NCBI GenBank assembly: GCA_016432725.1
Contig: JACJDG010000003.1
Span: forward strand, 744,001-808,000
DNA length: 64,000 nucleotides
Direction of reading: 5' to 3'
Source of the DNA: Streptomyces sp. DHE7-1
Lineage (GTDB): Bacteria; Actinomycetota; Actinomycetes; Streptomycetales; Streptomycetaceae
In this document: positions 35,059-43,602 of the stretch, piece by piece
Layout: every line of letters begins with the position of its first letter
Numbering within the stretch: position 1 is the first letter of the stretch
Position numbers and translations under genes: made by a program
Notes under the pieces: model-generated
The model's database searches: none
Told to the model about the DNA's origin: nothing
Seen by the model: only the letters and a program-made list of their open reading frames with translations

Positions 35059-35303
35059 AGCGGCCCACTGTCCGGCCAGGGCGCCGGCACCCGGTCGCTG
35101 ACCGACGCGAGGAGGGCGTGCAGGGAGATCCGGACCAGGGGCACGTCCGCGACCGCCAGGACCAGGTCGCCGCTGATCACGACTCCGGTGGCCAGCACGC
35201 GGTCCAGCAGGTCCACGAGGGGCACCCCGATCGGCGCGTACGGTTCGGACTCCTCCCAGGGCACGGGCGCCGGGGCGGATTCGCGGTTCGCCGGTACGGT
35301 CAT
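35055..35303 (-). CDS. gvpS: Gas vesicle protein GvpS (GvpA/J family)
   Basis: An 82-residue member of the GvpA/J family. The conserved core (PLVDLLDRVLATGVVISGDL, then VLAVADVPLVRISLHALLAS) matches the amphipathic helix-beta hairpin of the shell protein. A Pro-rich N-terminal 20 residues precede it and a short Pro-rich tail follows. It is coupled by ATGA to gvpL upstream and gvpK downstream. It is probably a minor shell or cap component. Confidence 0.88.
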   Translation of the reverse strand: MTVPANRESAPAPVPWEESEPYAPIGVPLVDLLDRVLATGVVISGDLVLAVADVPLVRISLHALLASVSDRVPAPWPDSGPL

Positions 35304-36187
35304 GCGCGGCCCTCGTGCTCGGCGGCCGCCCCTCGCGGGTCCGCGGTGACGTCCCACTCCTGGTCGAGCCGTGCGAAGGAGTACGGGATCCAGGGCCCCG
35401 ACGCGGTGATGTCGATCCCCGGACGGGTCCCGACCGCGGTGAGCCGTGCCAGCGCCCCGGCGAAGCCCGCGCGTTCCGCGTCGTCGACGAGATAGGCGGC
35501 GTTCAGCAGCTGCGGGGTGTTCCGGCCGGTCAGCTGCTCGCTCTGCGGCCGGTGCCGGGTCGCGGCGACGGCGTACCGCCGCAGCTCCCGGTCGACCTCG
35601 TGGGCCCCGGCCACGGCCCGCTCGTGTGCCTCCGACCGGGTGCGCCGCCGGGCGCTGACCCGGCTGAGGTAGTCCCGGCCGCCGGCCGGCGTCGGCCCGG
35701 CGGCTCCGGCGCCCGAGGCACCGGGAGCGGACACCTCGGCGGCGTGCACCTTGACCGCCCACTCCGTGCGGCCGCCCAGCCGGTCCAGCAGGGCGCACAG
35801 CTCCGCCTCCCGTCCGGACACGGCCCCTGCCGCGTTGAGGTCACCGAGGTACAGGGTCGCCATCGGCAGGGGCACCACGGGGCCGGACCGGGCGGCCGCG
35901 CCCACGCCCCGGTGATGGGCGCGGGCGCAGCGCTCCAGTTCCTCCGGCCGGTTCAGCCGCTCCCCGAGCGCGGAGGCGTCGAAGGCGGCCGCCGGTACGT
36001 CCTGGGCCACGAGCCAGAGGGGTCCGGCGGCCACCAGGCGCAGCGGGCCGCCCGCGTCGTGGCCCGCCGTTGCGGTCAGCGCCTCGGAGGGCGGCGGGGT
36101 GCGGGTCACGGCGAACACGTAGGTGAGGGTGTCCCGCGTGCTCTGCCGGCCGGCGGGGACGGCGGCTCGTGCCGGGGGCCGGTTCAC
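35300..36187 (-). CDS. gvpL: Gas vesicle protein GvpL (GvpL/F family)
   Basis: A 295-residue GvpL/F protein, a class that binds GvpA and helps shell growth. Features include the ferredoxin-like N-terminus (TLTYVFAVTR), VVPLPMATLYLGDLNAAGAV, WAVKVHAAEV, GGRDYLSRVSARRRTRSEAH, LNAAYLVDDAERAGFAGAL and GPWIPYSFARLD at the end. The N-terminal 20 residues are basic and Ala/Pro-rich. It overlaps gvpS downstream and gvpJ upstream by ATGA. Confidence 0.92.
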   Translation of the reverse strand: MNRPPARAAVPAGRQSTRDTLTYVFAVTRTPPPSEALTATAGHDAGGPLRLVAAGPLWLVAQDVPAAAFDASALGERLNRPEELERCARAHHRGVGAAARSGPVVPLPMATLYLGDLNAAGAVSGREAELCALLDRLGGRTEWAVKVHAAEVSAPGASGAGAAGPTPAGGRDYLSRVSARRRTRSEAHERAVAGAHEVDRELRRYAVAATRHRPQSEQLTGRNTPQLLNAAYLVDDAERAGFAGALARLTAVGTRPGIDITASGPWIPYSFARLDQEWDVTADPRGAAAEHEGRA

Positions 36188-36540
36188 CGGATCTCCTCAC
36201 GGGAGGCGTCCGGCGCCTCGGTCCCGGCGCCCTCGAGGGCGTCCAGCCGCGCGCGCAGACGCTCGTTCTCCTCCGCGAGCGCGTCGTGCGCGGCACGCGA
36301 GGACAGGGCCGGATCGGTCTCCCACCAGTCGATGCCCGCCCGCCGGGCGGTGTCGACCGAGGCGATGAACAGCCTCAGACGGATGGTGAGGAGCTCGATG
36401 TCGAGCAGGTCGATCTTGATGTCGCCCGCGATCACGATGCCTTTGTCGAGGATTCGTTCGAGCAGGTCCGCGAGGTTGGTGGTGGCCGGCGCGTAGTCCT
36501 GCGGCGCCGGATCGGTGTGCCAGGCGGAGACGTCGGTCAC
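36184..36540 (-). CDS. gvpJ: Gas vesicle protein GvpJ (GvpA family)
   Basis: A 118-residue GvpA/J family protein. The core LADLLERILDKGIVIAGDIK, then IDLLDIELLTIRLRLFIASV, lies at residues 22-62. A charged helical tail (ALAEENERLRARLDALEG) that may form a coiled coil distinguishes it from the main shell protein. It overlaps gvpL by ATGA and lies 39 bases downstream of gvpG. Confidence 0.9.
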   Translation of the reverse strand: MTDVSAWHTDPAPQDYAPATTNLADLLERILDKGIVIAGDIKIDLLDIELLTIRLRLFIASVDTARRAGIDWWETDPALSSRAAHDALAEENERLRARLDALEGAGTEAPDASREEIR

Positions 36541-36579
36541 GGGGGCTCCAGGGATGCCGGCGGTGCCGGGCGACTCGGG

Positions 36580-36960
36580 TCAGGGACGGTCGGGTCGGTG
36601 CGCTGCCGCGGAACCTCGTCGGCGCGGGTCGGCCGGCGGCCGGCCGGCGGCGCGCCGTCGCCCGCCCGTGCCGCCCCGCGGGGAGCCGGCGGGCCCCGGC
36701 GTTCCGCTCATGGGGCGCGTTCCGCTCATGGGGCGCGCCGGATCCTCCAGGAGACCGAGCAGGCGCTCCTCCTCCTTCTCGAAGGCGGCCTCGTCGACGA
36801 CACCGTCGTCGAGGTCCCGGTTGAGCTGGGCCAGCCGGGCCTGCACCGCCCGCGGATCGTGGGTCTGGCGCCGGGCCTCGTGGAGCAGGTGGTCGGCGAC
36901 CCACACCGTGCCGCGCACCGGAGCCAGGGGCAGCAGCAGGAGTCCGCTCACGATGCCCAC
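36580..36960 (-). CDS. gvpG: Gas vesicle protein GvpG
   Basis: A 126-residue protein. The GvpG core is residues 1-75: GLLLLPLAPVRGTVWVADHL, then LNRDLDDGVVDEAAFEKEEE, then RLLGLLED. After it come a direct repeat of MSGTRP/MSGTPG and a Gly/Arg/Pro-rich basic tail of about 45 residues, which is longer than usual. The GTG at 36960 has GGTGAGG just upstream. The gene begins four bases after the repaired gvpF stop. Confidence 0.88.
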   Translation of the reverse strand: MGIVSGLLLLPLAPVRGTVWVADHLLHEARRQTHDPRAVQARLAQLNRDLDDGVVDEAAFEKEEERLLGLLEDPARPMSGTRPMSGTPGPAGSPRGGTGGRRRAAGRPPADPRRRGSAAAHRPDRP

Positions 36961-36964
36961 GGCC

Positions 36965-37710
36965 TCACCGCCCGGCCGGTGCGGGACGCGTCTCGACGAA
37001 GCTGTAGCACGGCAGGGGCCGGTCACGCTCAGCGCCAGCCGGTCCCCGAAGCCCCGCGCCTGTTCGGCCACCACCTTCCGGAACCGCTCCTCGTCGGCGG
37101 TGCGCAGCAGGAACGAGGCGCTCAGCACCAGTTCGTCGTCGAGCGGTCCCTGGACCGCTCGCACGGCGAGCGGCGCCAGCCGGGCCAGGACCTCGTGCGC
37201 CGCGCGGCGGGCCTCGCGCCGGACACCGCGGGCGAGGGCCTCGCCCAGCCGTACGTTGGCCTCGTAGTCGGGTCTGCGGCGGGTCCGGCGGGCCAGGTCG
37301 CGCAGCTTCTCGTCGCTGCGCACGAGGTCGGCGAGGAATCCGGACACGACCGAGCCCTTGACGTTCATCTCCACACAGTCCCGCACCGCGTCGAGCTGTG
37401 CCGACAGACGCCCCCGGTCGGCCCGCAGCTGTGCCCGCAGGGTGGCGGGGTCGGGGCTGACGATCGCGAACCGCATGGGCAGGACGGGGCCCTGCGCGGT
37501 GAGTTCGGCGAGCACCGACTGGTGGGCCGTCAGGTCGCGGCGGCGTGCCCGGACCTGTTCGGGCGGGTCGGAGACCGCGGCGCACAGGCCTGACTCGGTG
37601 AGCAGCCGTACCGGTGCCCCGCCCACGCCCGGCGACCGCGGGACCCGCACACCGGCGTGCGCGATGCCGTACACGTAGAGCGTGCTCCGGATGGTGGCGG
37701 TGTCCGTCAC
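36965..37710 (-). CDS. gvpF: Gas vesicle protein GvpF (frameshifted end)
   Basis: About 248 residues of the GvpL/F family. It starts LYVYGIAHAGVRVPRSPGVG (GTG 37710, GAGAGGA upstream) and contains VLPMRFAIVSPD, NVKGSVVSGFLADLVRSDEK, RTRRRPDYEANVRLGEALA and LDDELVLSASFLLRTADEER. At 37022 the frame breaks; one added C gives the canonical ending VTGPLPCYSFVETRP and a stop at 36965. It is flanked closely by gvpA and gvpG. Confidence 0.9.
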
Positions 37711-37712
37711 GT

Positions 37713-38258
37713 TCAGTCCTCTCTGGCGGGGCGGCGGGAGCGCGGACGGGGCCGCTCGTCGTCCTCGGCGCGGCGGCGGCCCGTGCCGCCGCGGCCCTCC
37801 TCCGGCGGCCGGCGCACCGGCCGCCTGCGTTCCGGCTCGCGGGCGACGCGGGCCCTGCGGGGCTCCTCCTCCCACTCCTCCGGCTCCTCCGGTTCCTCGG
37901 ACTCCTCGGACTCCTCCGGGGCGAGGAAGTCCCGCACCTTCGAGGTCAGCGAGCGGGCGGTGCGCTTGGCGCCCGCCTTGGCCACGGTCCTGGCGGCCCC
38001 TCCGCCGAACAGCTCGGGCACGGTCTTGCTGCGCACGTCGTGCTCCAGGTCGAGGCGGTTGCACGCCTCGGCGAACCGCAGATAGGTGTCGACACTGGCG
38101 ACGACGATGCGGGCGTCCACCTTGAGGATCTCGATCCCGACCAGGGAGACGCGCACGAAGACGTCGATCACCATGCCGCGGTCGAGGATGAGTTCGAGGA
38201 CGTCGTACAGGGTGCCGGCGCGGGGCGCGCAGACTATTTCGTCGTCGTAGGTGATCAT
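37713..38258 (-). CDS. gvpA: Gas vesicle structural protein GvpA with long charged tail
   Basis: The N-terminal 75 residues are the shell protein core (LYDVLELILDRGMVIDVFVR, then SLVGIEILKVDARIVVASVD, then TYLRFAEACNRL). They are followed by about 105 residues of low-complexity sequence: an acidic stretch (EESEESEEPEEPEEWEEE) and then Arg/Pro/Glu-rich sequence. The total of 181 residues is well beyond the roughly 70-150 usual in this family. It is second in the operon, 36 bases after gvpO. Confidence 0.88.
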   Translation of the reverse strand: MITYDDEIVCAPRAGTLYDVLELILDRGMVIDVFVRVSLVGIEILKVDARIVVASVDTYLRFAEACNRLDLEHDVRSKTVPELFGGGAARTVAKAGAKRTARSLTSKVRDFLAPEESEESEEPEEPEEWEEEPRRARVAREPERRRPVRRPPEEGRGGTGRRRAEDDERPRPRSRRPARED

Positions 38259-38294
38259 GCGGCGGTCCTTCCGGAAGCGGTCCCGACGGGCTGG

Positions 38295-38615
38295 TCACTG
38301 GTCCTGGGCACCGCGCCGGTAGCGCGCGATCCGGCGGTACTGCAGCAGCTCGCCCTCCGGGTCCAGCTCGACCTCGTAGGTGGCGAGCAGACTGGTCGTG
38401 TCCGGGATGCGGGCCAGCTCCAGTACGTCGACGTTGACGATCCAGCCGCCTTCCTCTCCGCGGTACACCGCGGAGACGCCCTCCAGCCGGTGGCGGATCA
38501 GCTCGGTCAGCTCGTCGGCGGCGATCCGCGCGGCGTCCTGGGCACCGCGGGCTCCGCGCCTGCGCGCCGCGGTCGAAGCCGTGCCGCCACGCCGTCGCCC
38601 GCCAGGTTCTGTCAT
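38295..38615 (-). CDS. gvpO: Gas vesicle protein GvpO
   Basis: A 106-residue protein. A basic N-terminal third (RRRGGTASTAARRRGARG) precedes the conserved GvpO domain: IAADELTELIRHRLEGVSAV, then GGWIVNVDVLELARIPDTTS, then LLATYEVELDPEGELLQYRR. The start is ATG 38615. It is the first gene of the gvp operon. Its promoter should lie in the 65 bases before it, next to the terminator at 38681, but no boxes are clear. Confidence 0.9.
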   Translation of the reverse strand: MTEPGGRRRGGTASTAARRRGARGAQDAARIAADELTELIRHRLEGVSAVYRGEEGGWIVNVDVLELARIPDTTSLLATYEVELDPEGELLQYRRIARYRRGAQDQ

Positions 38616-38680
38616 GCTGCCCACTCTGACCGCGCCGGGCGCCGGGCGCTTGTGGAGCTGGGCCATCCGGTAGACAGCAC

Positions 38681-38711
38681 GATGGGCCCGGCACGAGGTG
38701 CCGGGCCCATC
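38681..38711. terminator. Terminator hairpin between secreted-protein gene and gvp operon
   Basis: A perfect 14-base stem (GATGGGCCCGGCAC with its complement) and a three-base GAG loop. It lies 16 bases past the stop of the secreted-protein gene and should insulate the gvp operon from it. Confidence 0.88.
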
Positions 38712-38726
38712 GGGTCGCCGAAGGCG

Positions 38727-40172
38727 TCAGCTCACGTTGAGCGCGGTGTCGTCGATGACGAACGACGTCTGCAGGGTGGAGCCCTCGGTGCCGGTGAACT
38801 TGACCGTGACCGTCTGGCCCACGTAGCCCGCGAGGCTGAGGCTGCGCTGGGTGTAGCCGCTCGCCGCGTTCAGGTTCGAGTAGGTGGCGAGGGTGGAGAG
38901 CACCGTGCCACCGCTGTCGAGGACCTGCGCCTTCAGGGTGTCGTAGGCCGTGGAGGTGGTGGTCTCGTCGGTGTCGACGTGGAGGTAGAAGCTCAGGACG
39001 GCGTTCGTGCATCCGGCCGGAATGGTCACCGTCTGCGCGAGCGTGTCCGTGTGGGCGGAGCCGTAGCCGCTCAGCCAGGCCTTGTAGGAGCCGGTGCGGG
39101 CGGCCTCGCCGGAGTCGTTGGTGATGACACCGCCGGAGGCGGTCCAGGCGGTGGCGCCGGACTCGAAGCCGTTGTTGCCGAGCAGCTGGGCGGCGGTGCA
39201 GGTGCCGGTGCCGCCACCGCCTCCCGTGGTGCCGGAACCGGCCAGGAAGGCCGTGGCGTTGAGGGCGAGGGCCGCGTTGGTGGCACTGGTGTCGTTCCAG
39301 CCGTCGTAGAGCGTGTTGCCGGACTGGCCGGTGCCGTCGTCGATGGGCGAGCTGTCACCCCAGAAGGCGACCCGGCCGCTGCCGAAGGTGCTGGTGAGGA
39401 AGAAGGCGCCGGTGTTCCCGGAGTAACCGGTGCGGTAGAGCAGGCCCTTGACGCTCGGGTTGTCGGCGGGCTTGAGGGTGGCCGTCGTGCCACTGGCGAT
39501 CAGGCTCTTGCTGACCGTGCCGAACGAACCGTGCAGGACCGGGTCCGTGCTGTCGCTGATCGCGGAGGGGTGGTCGGATCCGATGCTCAGCGAGTCGATG
39601 GAGAAGCCGAACGGGTCGGTGGAGTCGACGCTGTTGTTGGTCATCAGGTCGTTGAGGATCTCGACCGCGTCCTGACCGTCGTTGTTGCGGTCGGCGCCGG
39701 TGTGGTCGGAGATCATGAACAGACCGCCGCCGTTCTTCACGAAGTTCATGATCGCCGTCTTCTCGGCGGTGGTGAACAGCGTGTTGGGCTCGGGCAGCAC
39801 CAGGGTGTCGAAGTTCGACAGGTCGGTGGCCGACGAACCGCCGTAGTTCAGAGCGGAGCCCGACGGCAGGGTCTTGAGGCTGTAGCCGCCGGCCTTCTGC
39901 AGGGAGACGCCCCAGGAGGACAGGGCGCCGGTCCAGTCGGTCTCGGCGGACGGGGTGGAGTCCTGGCCGAGCGGGTCGGGCTGGCTGGTGGAGATGATCC
40001 AGTCCGCGTTGCCCGCCGTCTCGGCGTGGGCGTTGTCGAACAGGATCCGGTGCGTGGTGGCCGCGTGGGCGGGGGCGGCGGCGCCGAACTGCAGGGCCGC
40101 GGCGGTGACGAGCAGTCCGATTCCGGCGAGCGCGGTGGTGAGCGAGCGGGGGGATCTCCTCGATCCGGACAT
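38727..40172 (-). CDS. Secreted protein: amidotransferase-like domain plus beta-sandwich
   Basis: A 481-residue exported protein of unknown activity. The signal peptide ([20 protein letters not shown], cut near PAHAA) precedes a Rossmann-like domain resembling DUF4350/class I glutamine amidotransferase-like sensors: [40 protein letters not shown], then [20 protein letters not shown]. After a TTGGGGGTGT linker, residues 330-481 form a carbohydrate-binding-like beta sandwich with two Cys. The ATG at 40172 has GGAGG eight bases upstream. It could be a nuclease- or glycan-related protein. Confidence 0.75.
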   Translation of the reverse strand: MSGSRRSPRSLTTALAGIGLLVTAAALQFGAAAPAHAATTHRILFDNAHAETAGNADWIISTSQPDPLGQDSTPSAETDWTGALSSWGVSLQKAGGYSLKTLPSGSALNYGGSSATDLSNFDTLVLPEPNTLFTTAEKTAIMNFVKNGGGLFMISDHTGADRNNDGQDAVEILNDLMTNNSVDSTDPFGFSIDSLSIGSDHPSAISDSTDPVLHGSFGTVSKSLIASGTTATLKPADNPSVKGLLYRTGYSGNTGAFFLTSTFGSGRVAFWGDSSPIDDGTGQSGNTLYDGWNDTSATNAALALNATAFLAGSGTTGGGGGTGTCTAAQLLGNNGFESGATAWTASGGVITNDSGEAARTGSYKAWLSGYGSAHTDTLAQTVTIPAGCTNAVLSFYLHVDTDETTTSTAYDTLKAQVLDSGGTVLSTLATYSNLNAASGYTQRSLSLAGYVGQTVTVKFTGTEGSTLQTSFVIDDTALNVS

Positions 40173-40384
40173 CCGGCGAACCTCCATGGGAGTGGGGAGA
40201 GGCGGTGGGGCGCCTTGTCTGCGCGCGTAGAGCACGCATGAGGGTTCTACACGCGTCGATTGATTGAAAGGTACATGGCATAACGGGCCGGTGAACAGAA
40301 AGTCCCGGCAATGACAGCGGCGGCGTGCATCCGGCGGCAGCGGGCAGACGGCACATCGGCGGGGGCCGGACCGGAGGAGTCGAC

Positions 40385-40648
40385 ATGGAGATATCGGGCA
40401 TCATCAGTGCCATCGTCATCGGCATCATCATCGGTGTGCTGGGCCGGCTCGTCGTGCCCGGGCGCCAGCACATCGGCATCCTGTGGACCATCGTCGTCGG
40501 CATCGTGGCCGCGCTGGTGGGTTCGGCGATCGCCGCCGGTATCGGGGTCGCGGACACCAAGGGGCCCGACTGGATCGAGTGGCTGATCCAGATCGCCCTG
40601 GCGGCCGTGGGCGTGGCCGCCCTGGACCGGTCCAGGGCTCGCCGCTGA
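40385..40648 (+). CDS. GlsB/YeaQ/YmgE family small membrane protein
   Basis: An 87-residue transglycosylase-associated/stress protein with three helices: [40 protein letters not shown] and [19 protein letters not shown]. The motif GRLVVPGRQ after helix 1 is typical. Function unknown; family members are often induced by stress. The start is ATG 40385 after GGAGTCGAC. It is convergent with the GNAT gene; their stops are eight bases apart. Confidence 0.88.
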   Translation: MEISGIISAIVIGIIIGVLGRLVVPGRQHIGILWTIVVGIVAALVGSAIAAGIGVADTKGPDWIEWLIQIALAAVGVAALDRSRARR

Positions 40649-40655
40649 GCGGAGG

Positions 40656-41438
40656 TCAGCCTCCGTAGAGGTAGGGCGTCGTGGTGCTGAGTACGTGGAA
40701 GCCGAGACGTTCCAGGATCGGGCGGCTCATCGGTGAGGCGTCGACCTGGACGTAGCGGCAGCCCCGGGCGGCGGCGACGCGGGCCCGGTGGGCGACCAGA
40801 GCGCGGTAGACGCCCCGGCCCCGCCAGGCCTCGACGGTGCCGCCGCCCCACAGGCCCGCGAAGCGGGCACCGGGCACGAGTTCCATGCGGGCCGAGGCGA
40901 CCGGCTCGTCCCCGGCGAGCGCGACGACGGCGACGACCGTGCCGGGGTCGGCGGCCAGCCGGGCCAGCAGCTGGTGGCGCAAGCGGGTGCCGTCGGTGCC
41001 GAAGGCGGACTCGTGCACCCGCACGACGAGTTCGACGCCGGCCGCGTCGGTGGCCTGGACGACCCGGATCCCGTCGGGTGTCCCGGGGTCCAGGGCCAGT
41101 CGGCGGGCCTCGGCGACCATCAGTGTCTCCTCGGGCTCGGCCCGGAAGCCGGCCGCGGTGAGGCGGGCGCCGAGGTCCGCCGGCCGGTCGTGGGCGTACA
41201 GCTTCCACTCGAAGTCCAGGCCCAGGCCGGTGAAGTGGGCGATCTGCTCAGCGATCGCACGGTCCGCCGTCGCCTCGTCCAGGTCCGACCAGAGAACCCC
41301 GTTCCAGCCGTGCGGGTCGGCGGTCCGGCGCACCACGGCACCGGCCCGCTCGATCCGGTCTTCGGGCCCGTCGGGACGGGCGCCCTCGCGCATGTCACGG
41401 TCGTACAGGGCGAGCAGTGCGGCATGATCCGGATCCAT
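40656..41438 (-). CDS. GNAT acetyltransferase
   Basis: A 260-residue protein with a divergent N-terminal half and a C-terminal GNAT domain. The acetyl-CoA loop is in GGTVEAWRGRGVYRALVAHR, followed by GCRYVQVDASPMSRPILERL and GFHVLSTTTPYLYG. The N-terminal half (ALLALYDRDMREGARPDGPE) looks like a second, degenerate GNAT fold. Substrate unknown. A second GNAT gene lies upstream on the same strand but 131 bases away. Confidence 0.85.
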   Translation of the reverse strand: MDPDHAALLALYDRDMREGARPDGPEDRIERAGAVVRRTADPHGWNGVLWSDLDEATADRAIAEQIAHFTGLGLDFEWKLYAHDRPADLGARLTAAGFRAEPEETLMVAEARRLALDPGTPDGIRVVQATDAAGVELVVRVHESAFGTDGTRLRHQLLARLAADPGTVVAVVALAGDEPVASARMELVPGARFAGLWGGGTVEAWRGRGVYRALVAHRARVAAARGCRYVQVDASPMSRPILERLGFHVLSTTTPYLYGG

Positions 41439-41569
41439 GCGCCCACTCCAGCACCGGCCTTCCCTCCGGGGCAAAGGGGTTTTCCCGTCGCCGGGAGCCG
41501 GCGCGGGCCGTCGCCTGGTTCGTCGCGGCCGCACCCGCACCGGGCGTACCGACCGGTGCGGCGCCCAGG

Positions 41570-42424
41570 TCAGCCGAGTTCGAGTGTGGTCACGCCGAAC
41601 ACGCGTTCCTGGGCGTGGGTGCGGACCGGGCCGGTGTACATGCGGGCCGTCTCGAACGAGGGGCTGAAGCCGGCCTCCTCGACGAGGGCGATCGCGGCCG
41701 TGTTCGGTTCGGGGACGTCGACGGCGACCTCACGGCCGGCCGCGTCGGCGGTGAGAGCGGCGAACAGGGCCCGGGCGTCGGCGGCGGTGTCGGCGAAGAG
41801 GGGGCCGATGCGCAGGGTGTCGTGGCCGGGGCGGATCACTCCGTAACCGGTCAGCCGGTCGCCGTCGTGGCGGACGAAGGCACGGTGACCGGGGCCGGTG
41901 AGCCACTCGGTGAGGAAGCGGGGGCGGTCGGCGGGCGTGCACAGGGCGTCGTACGCGGTGATCGCGGGCAGGTCGGCGGCGCTCGCGGGGCGGACACCCG
42001 AGGGCGACCCGGCGCCGGGCGCGACGCCGGTGAACCGGACGGTGCGGTGGGCGAGTTCGAAACCGGACTGGCGGTAGTTGTCCTGCTGGGCGACGACGCC
42101 GTCGAGGCCCACCGTGCGGTTCCCCGCGTGGGCCAGGGCGGTCTTCCAGGTGGTCAGGCCGTGGCCGTGGCCGCGCAGGTCCGGACGGACGAGGTAGCAG
42201 CCGAGGAAGGCGTAGCCGGAGCCGTAGGTGACGACGGAGATGGCCGAGACGGGCTCCCCGTCGATCCGGCCGAGGAAGAAGCCGTCGGGGTCCTGGGCGA
42301 AGAAGGCGGGCCCGTCGGACAGTCCGGGGTTCCAGCCCTCGGCCGCCGCCCACCCGCTGATCACCGGCCAGTCGGCGAGCGTGGCCTGGGTGACGACGAG
42401 GTCCTGCGGGGCCGGTGAGGTCAT
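41570..42424 (-). CDS. GNAT acetyltransferase, two-domain
   Basis: A 284-residue protein with two GNAT folds. The first has GCYLVRPDLRGHGHGLTTWK, a canonical acetyl-CoA loop. The second, C-terminal half (RPASAADLPAITAYDALCTP through REVAVDVPEPNTAAIALVEE) resembles the DUF1248/YitH-type extension. Substrate unknown. The start is ATG 42424. It is preceded by the chaplin terminator and gene. Confidence 0.85.
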   Translation of the reverse strand: MTSPAPQDLVVTQATLADWPVISGWAAAEGWNPGLSDGPAFFAQDPDGFFLGRIDGEPVSAISVVTYGSGYAFLGCYLVRPDLRGHGHGLTTWKTALAHAGNRTVGLDGVVAQQDNYRQSGFELAHRTVRFTGVAPGAGSPSGVRPASAADLPAITAYDALCTPADRPRFLTEWLTGPGHRAFVRHDGDRLTGYGVIRPGHDTLRIGPLFADTAADARALFAALTADAAGREVAVDVPEPNTAAIALVEEAGFSPSFETARMYTGPVRTHAQERVFGVTTLELG

Positions 42425-42592
42425 CGGTGCGCTCCACTGTCCGTGAGGTTCGGGCTGCCGTACGGCGCGGGGCTCGGCCGCGCACCGGGCATCCTTCCCG
42501 ATCACCCCGGGCCCGCGCCATGCCGGGACCGGCGGCGCCCGTCCTTCCAACCGGCTTTCGGCCAGCCGCCGTTGGGACGGGGACAGCGGTGA

Positions 42593-42620
42593 GCCCCACC
42601 GGGCCGGCGTCCGGTGGGGC
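42593..42620. terminator. Terminator hairpin of the chaplin gene
   Basis: A ten-base perfect stem (GCCCCACCGG / CCGGTGGGGC) with an eight-base loop, 17 bases past the chaplin stop. Confidence 0.75.
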
Positions 42621-42636
42621 CTTGCTACCGCTGGGG

Positions 42637-43320
42637 TCAGCGCATGCGGCTCGGCCGGAAGCGGCGGTACAGGACCGTTCCGGTGAGCAGCAGAGCCGCG
42701 CTGCCGGCGACCGCGGGCGCCGTCATGTCCGCGCCGGTGTGGGCCAGGGTGGCCACGGAGGGCTCCGGGGCGGCCTGCGGGGTGTGCGCGGCCGGCCGGG
42801 CCTTGACCGGGGTCGTGGTGACCGGCTCCGGCGTGGTGGTCTCCGGCGTGTCCGAGTGGTTGCTGGAGTGGTTGCCCACCGCGGGGTTGCCCACGCCCAC
42901 CACGTTCACCGAGTTGCCGGTGACGTTGACCGGCACGTGCACGGGGAGCTGGATGGTGTTGCCCGAGATCACCCCGGGCGAGTCCTTGCTGCCGCCGTGC
43001 GCGGACGCACCGCCGTGGGACGAGGAGGAACCGGCCCTGTCCGAGCCGCCCTTCTTGTCCGCGTGGCCGCCGTTCTCGCAGGCGTTGCCCGCCGAGGGGT
43101 TGAGCAGTCCCACGACGTTCACGGTGTTGCCGCAGACGTTCAGCGGGATGTGCACCGGGACCTGGATGGTGTTGCCGGAGATCACCCCGGGCGAGCCGGT
43201 CGCCGCACCGTCGGCGGAGGCCCCGTCGGCCGCGAACGCAGCGGACACCGGCATAGCCACGGCCATCGCGCCTGAGGCGGCAACGACAGCGAACACACCG
43301 TTTCGGGTAGCCCGTCTCAT
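42637..43320 (-). CDS. Long chaplin with two chaplin domains and sortase signal
   Basis: A 227-residue surface protein of the ChpA/B/C type, which anchors the hydrophobic layer of aerial hyphae. The signal peptide ends near AAFAADG. Chaplin domain 1 (43-82, GVISGNTIQVPVHIPLNVCG) has the usual cysteine pair C63 and C81. Domain 2 (114-152) keeps the same pattern but has Thr134 and His151 where the cysteines belong. A Thr/Pro-rich wall spanner, the sortase motif LAHTG (192-196), one membrane helix and a basic tail follow. About 280 bases of AT-richer DNA lie upstream, holding no gene. Confidence 0.93.
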   Translation of the reverse strand: MRRATRNGVFAVVAASGAMAVAMPVSAAFAADGASADGAATGSPGVISGNTIQVPVHIPLNVCGNTVNVVGLLNPSAGNACENGGHADKKGGSDRAGSSSSHGGASAHGGSKDSPGVISGNTIQLPVHVPVNVTGNSVNVVGVGNPAVGNHSSNHSDTPETTTPEPVTTTPVKARPAAHTPQAAPEPSVATLAHTGADMTAPAVAGSAALLLTGTVLYRRFRPSRMR

Positions 43321-43602
43321 GGATTTCCCTGCTTTCTAGACATCGTCGCGGGCACTCGCCCACACCGGATAGAACGCAGACGAACCATCGGGGTTATGGC
43401 GTATCAGTCTTTCACCCCATTGGGCGACATGATCTTTCGAGTCGCACGTAAAGTTTCGAATAGTCGCCGATCGTCACAGAAAGTGCGAAGAATAGATCAT
43501 CGACAGTCGTCCCGCTCGCCCGGAGGCGGCTCTTTCGGACCGCGCTTATGGTGAGCGAGGGCGCCGCCCGGTCCCGTCGGGTGCGCTCCCGGGAGGCGAA
43601 CG

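Noticed and set aside
37713..37920. A possible frame error creating the GvpA tail.
   Set aside because: The tail shows steady codon GC bias and ends two bases before gvpF as expected, so I keep it as real and only flag its length.
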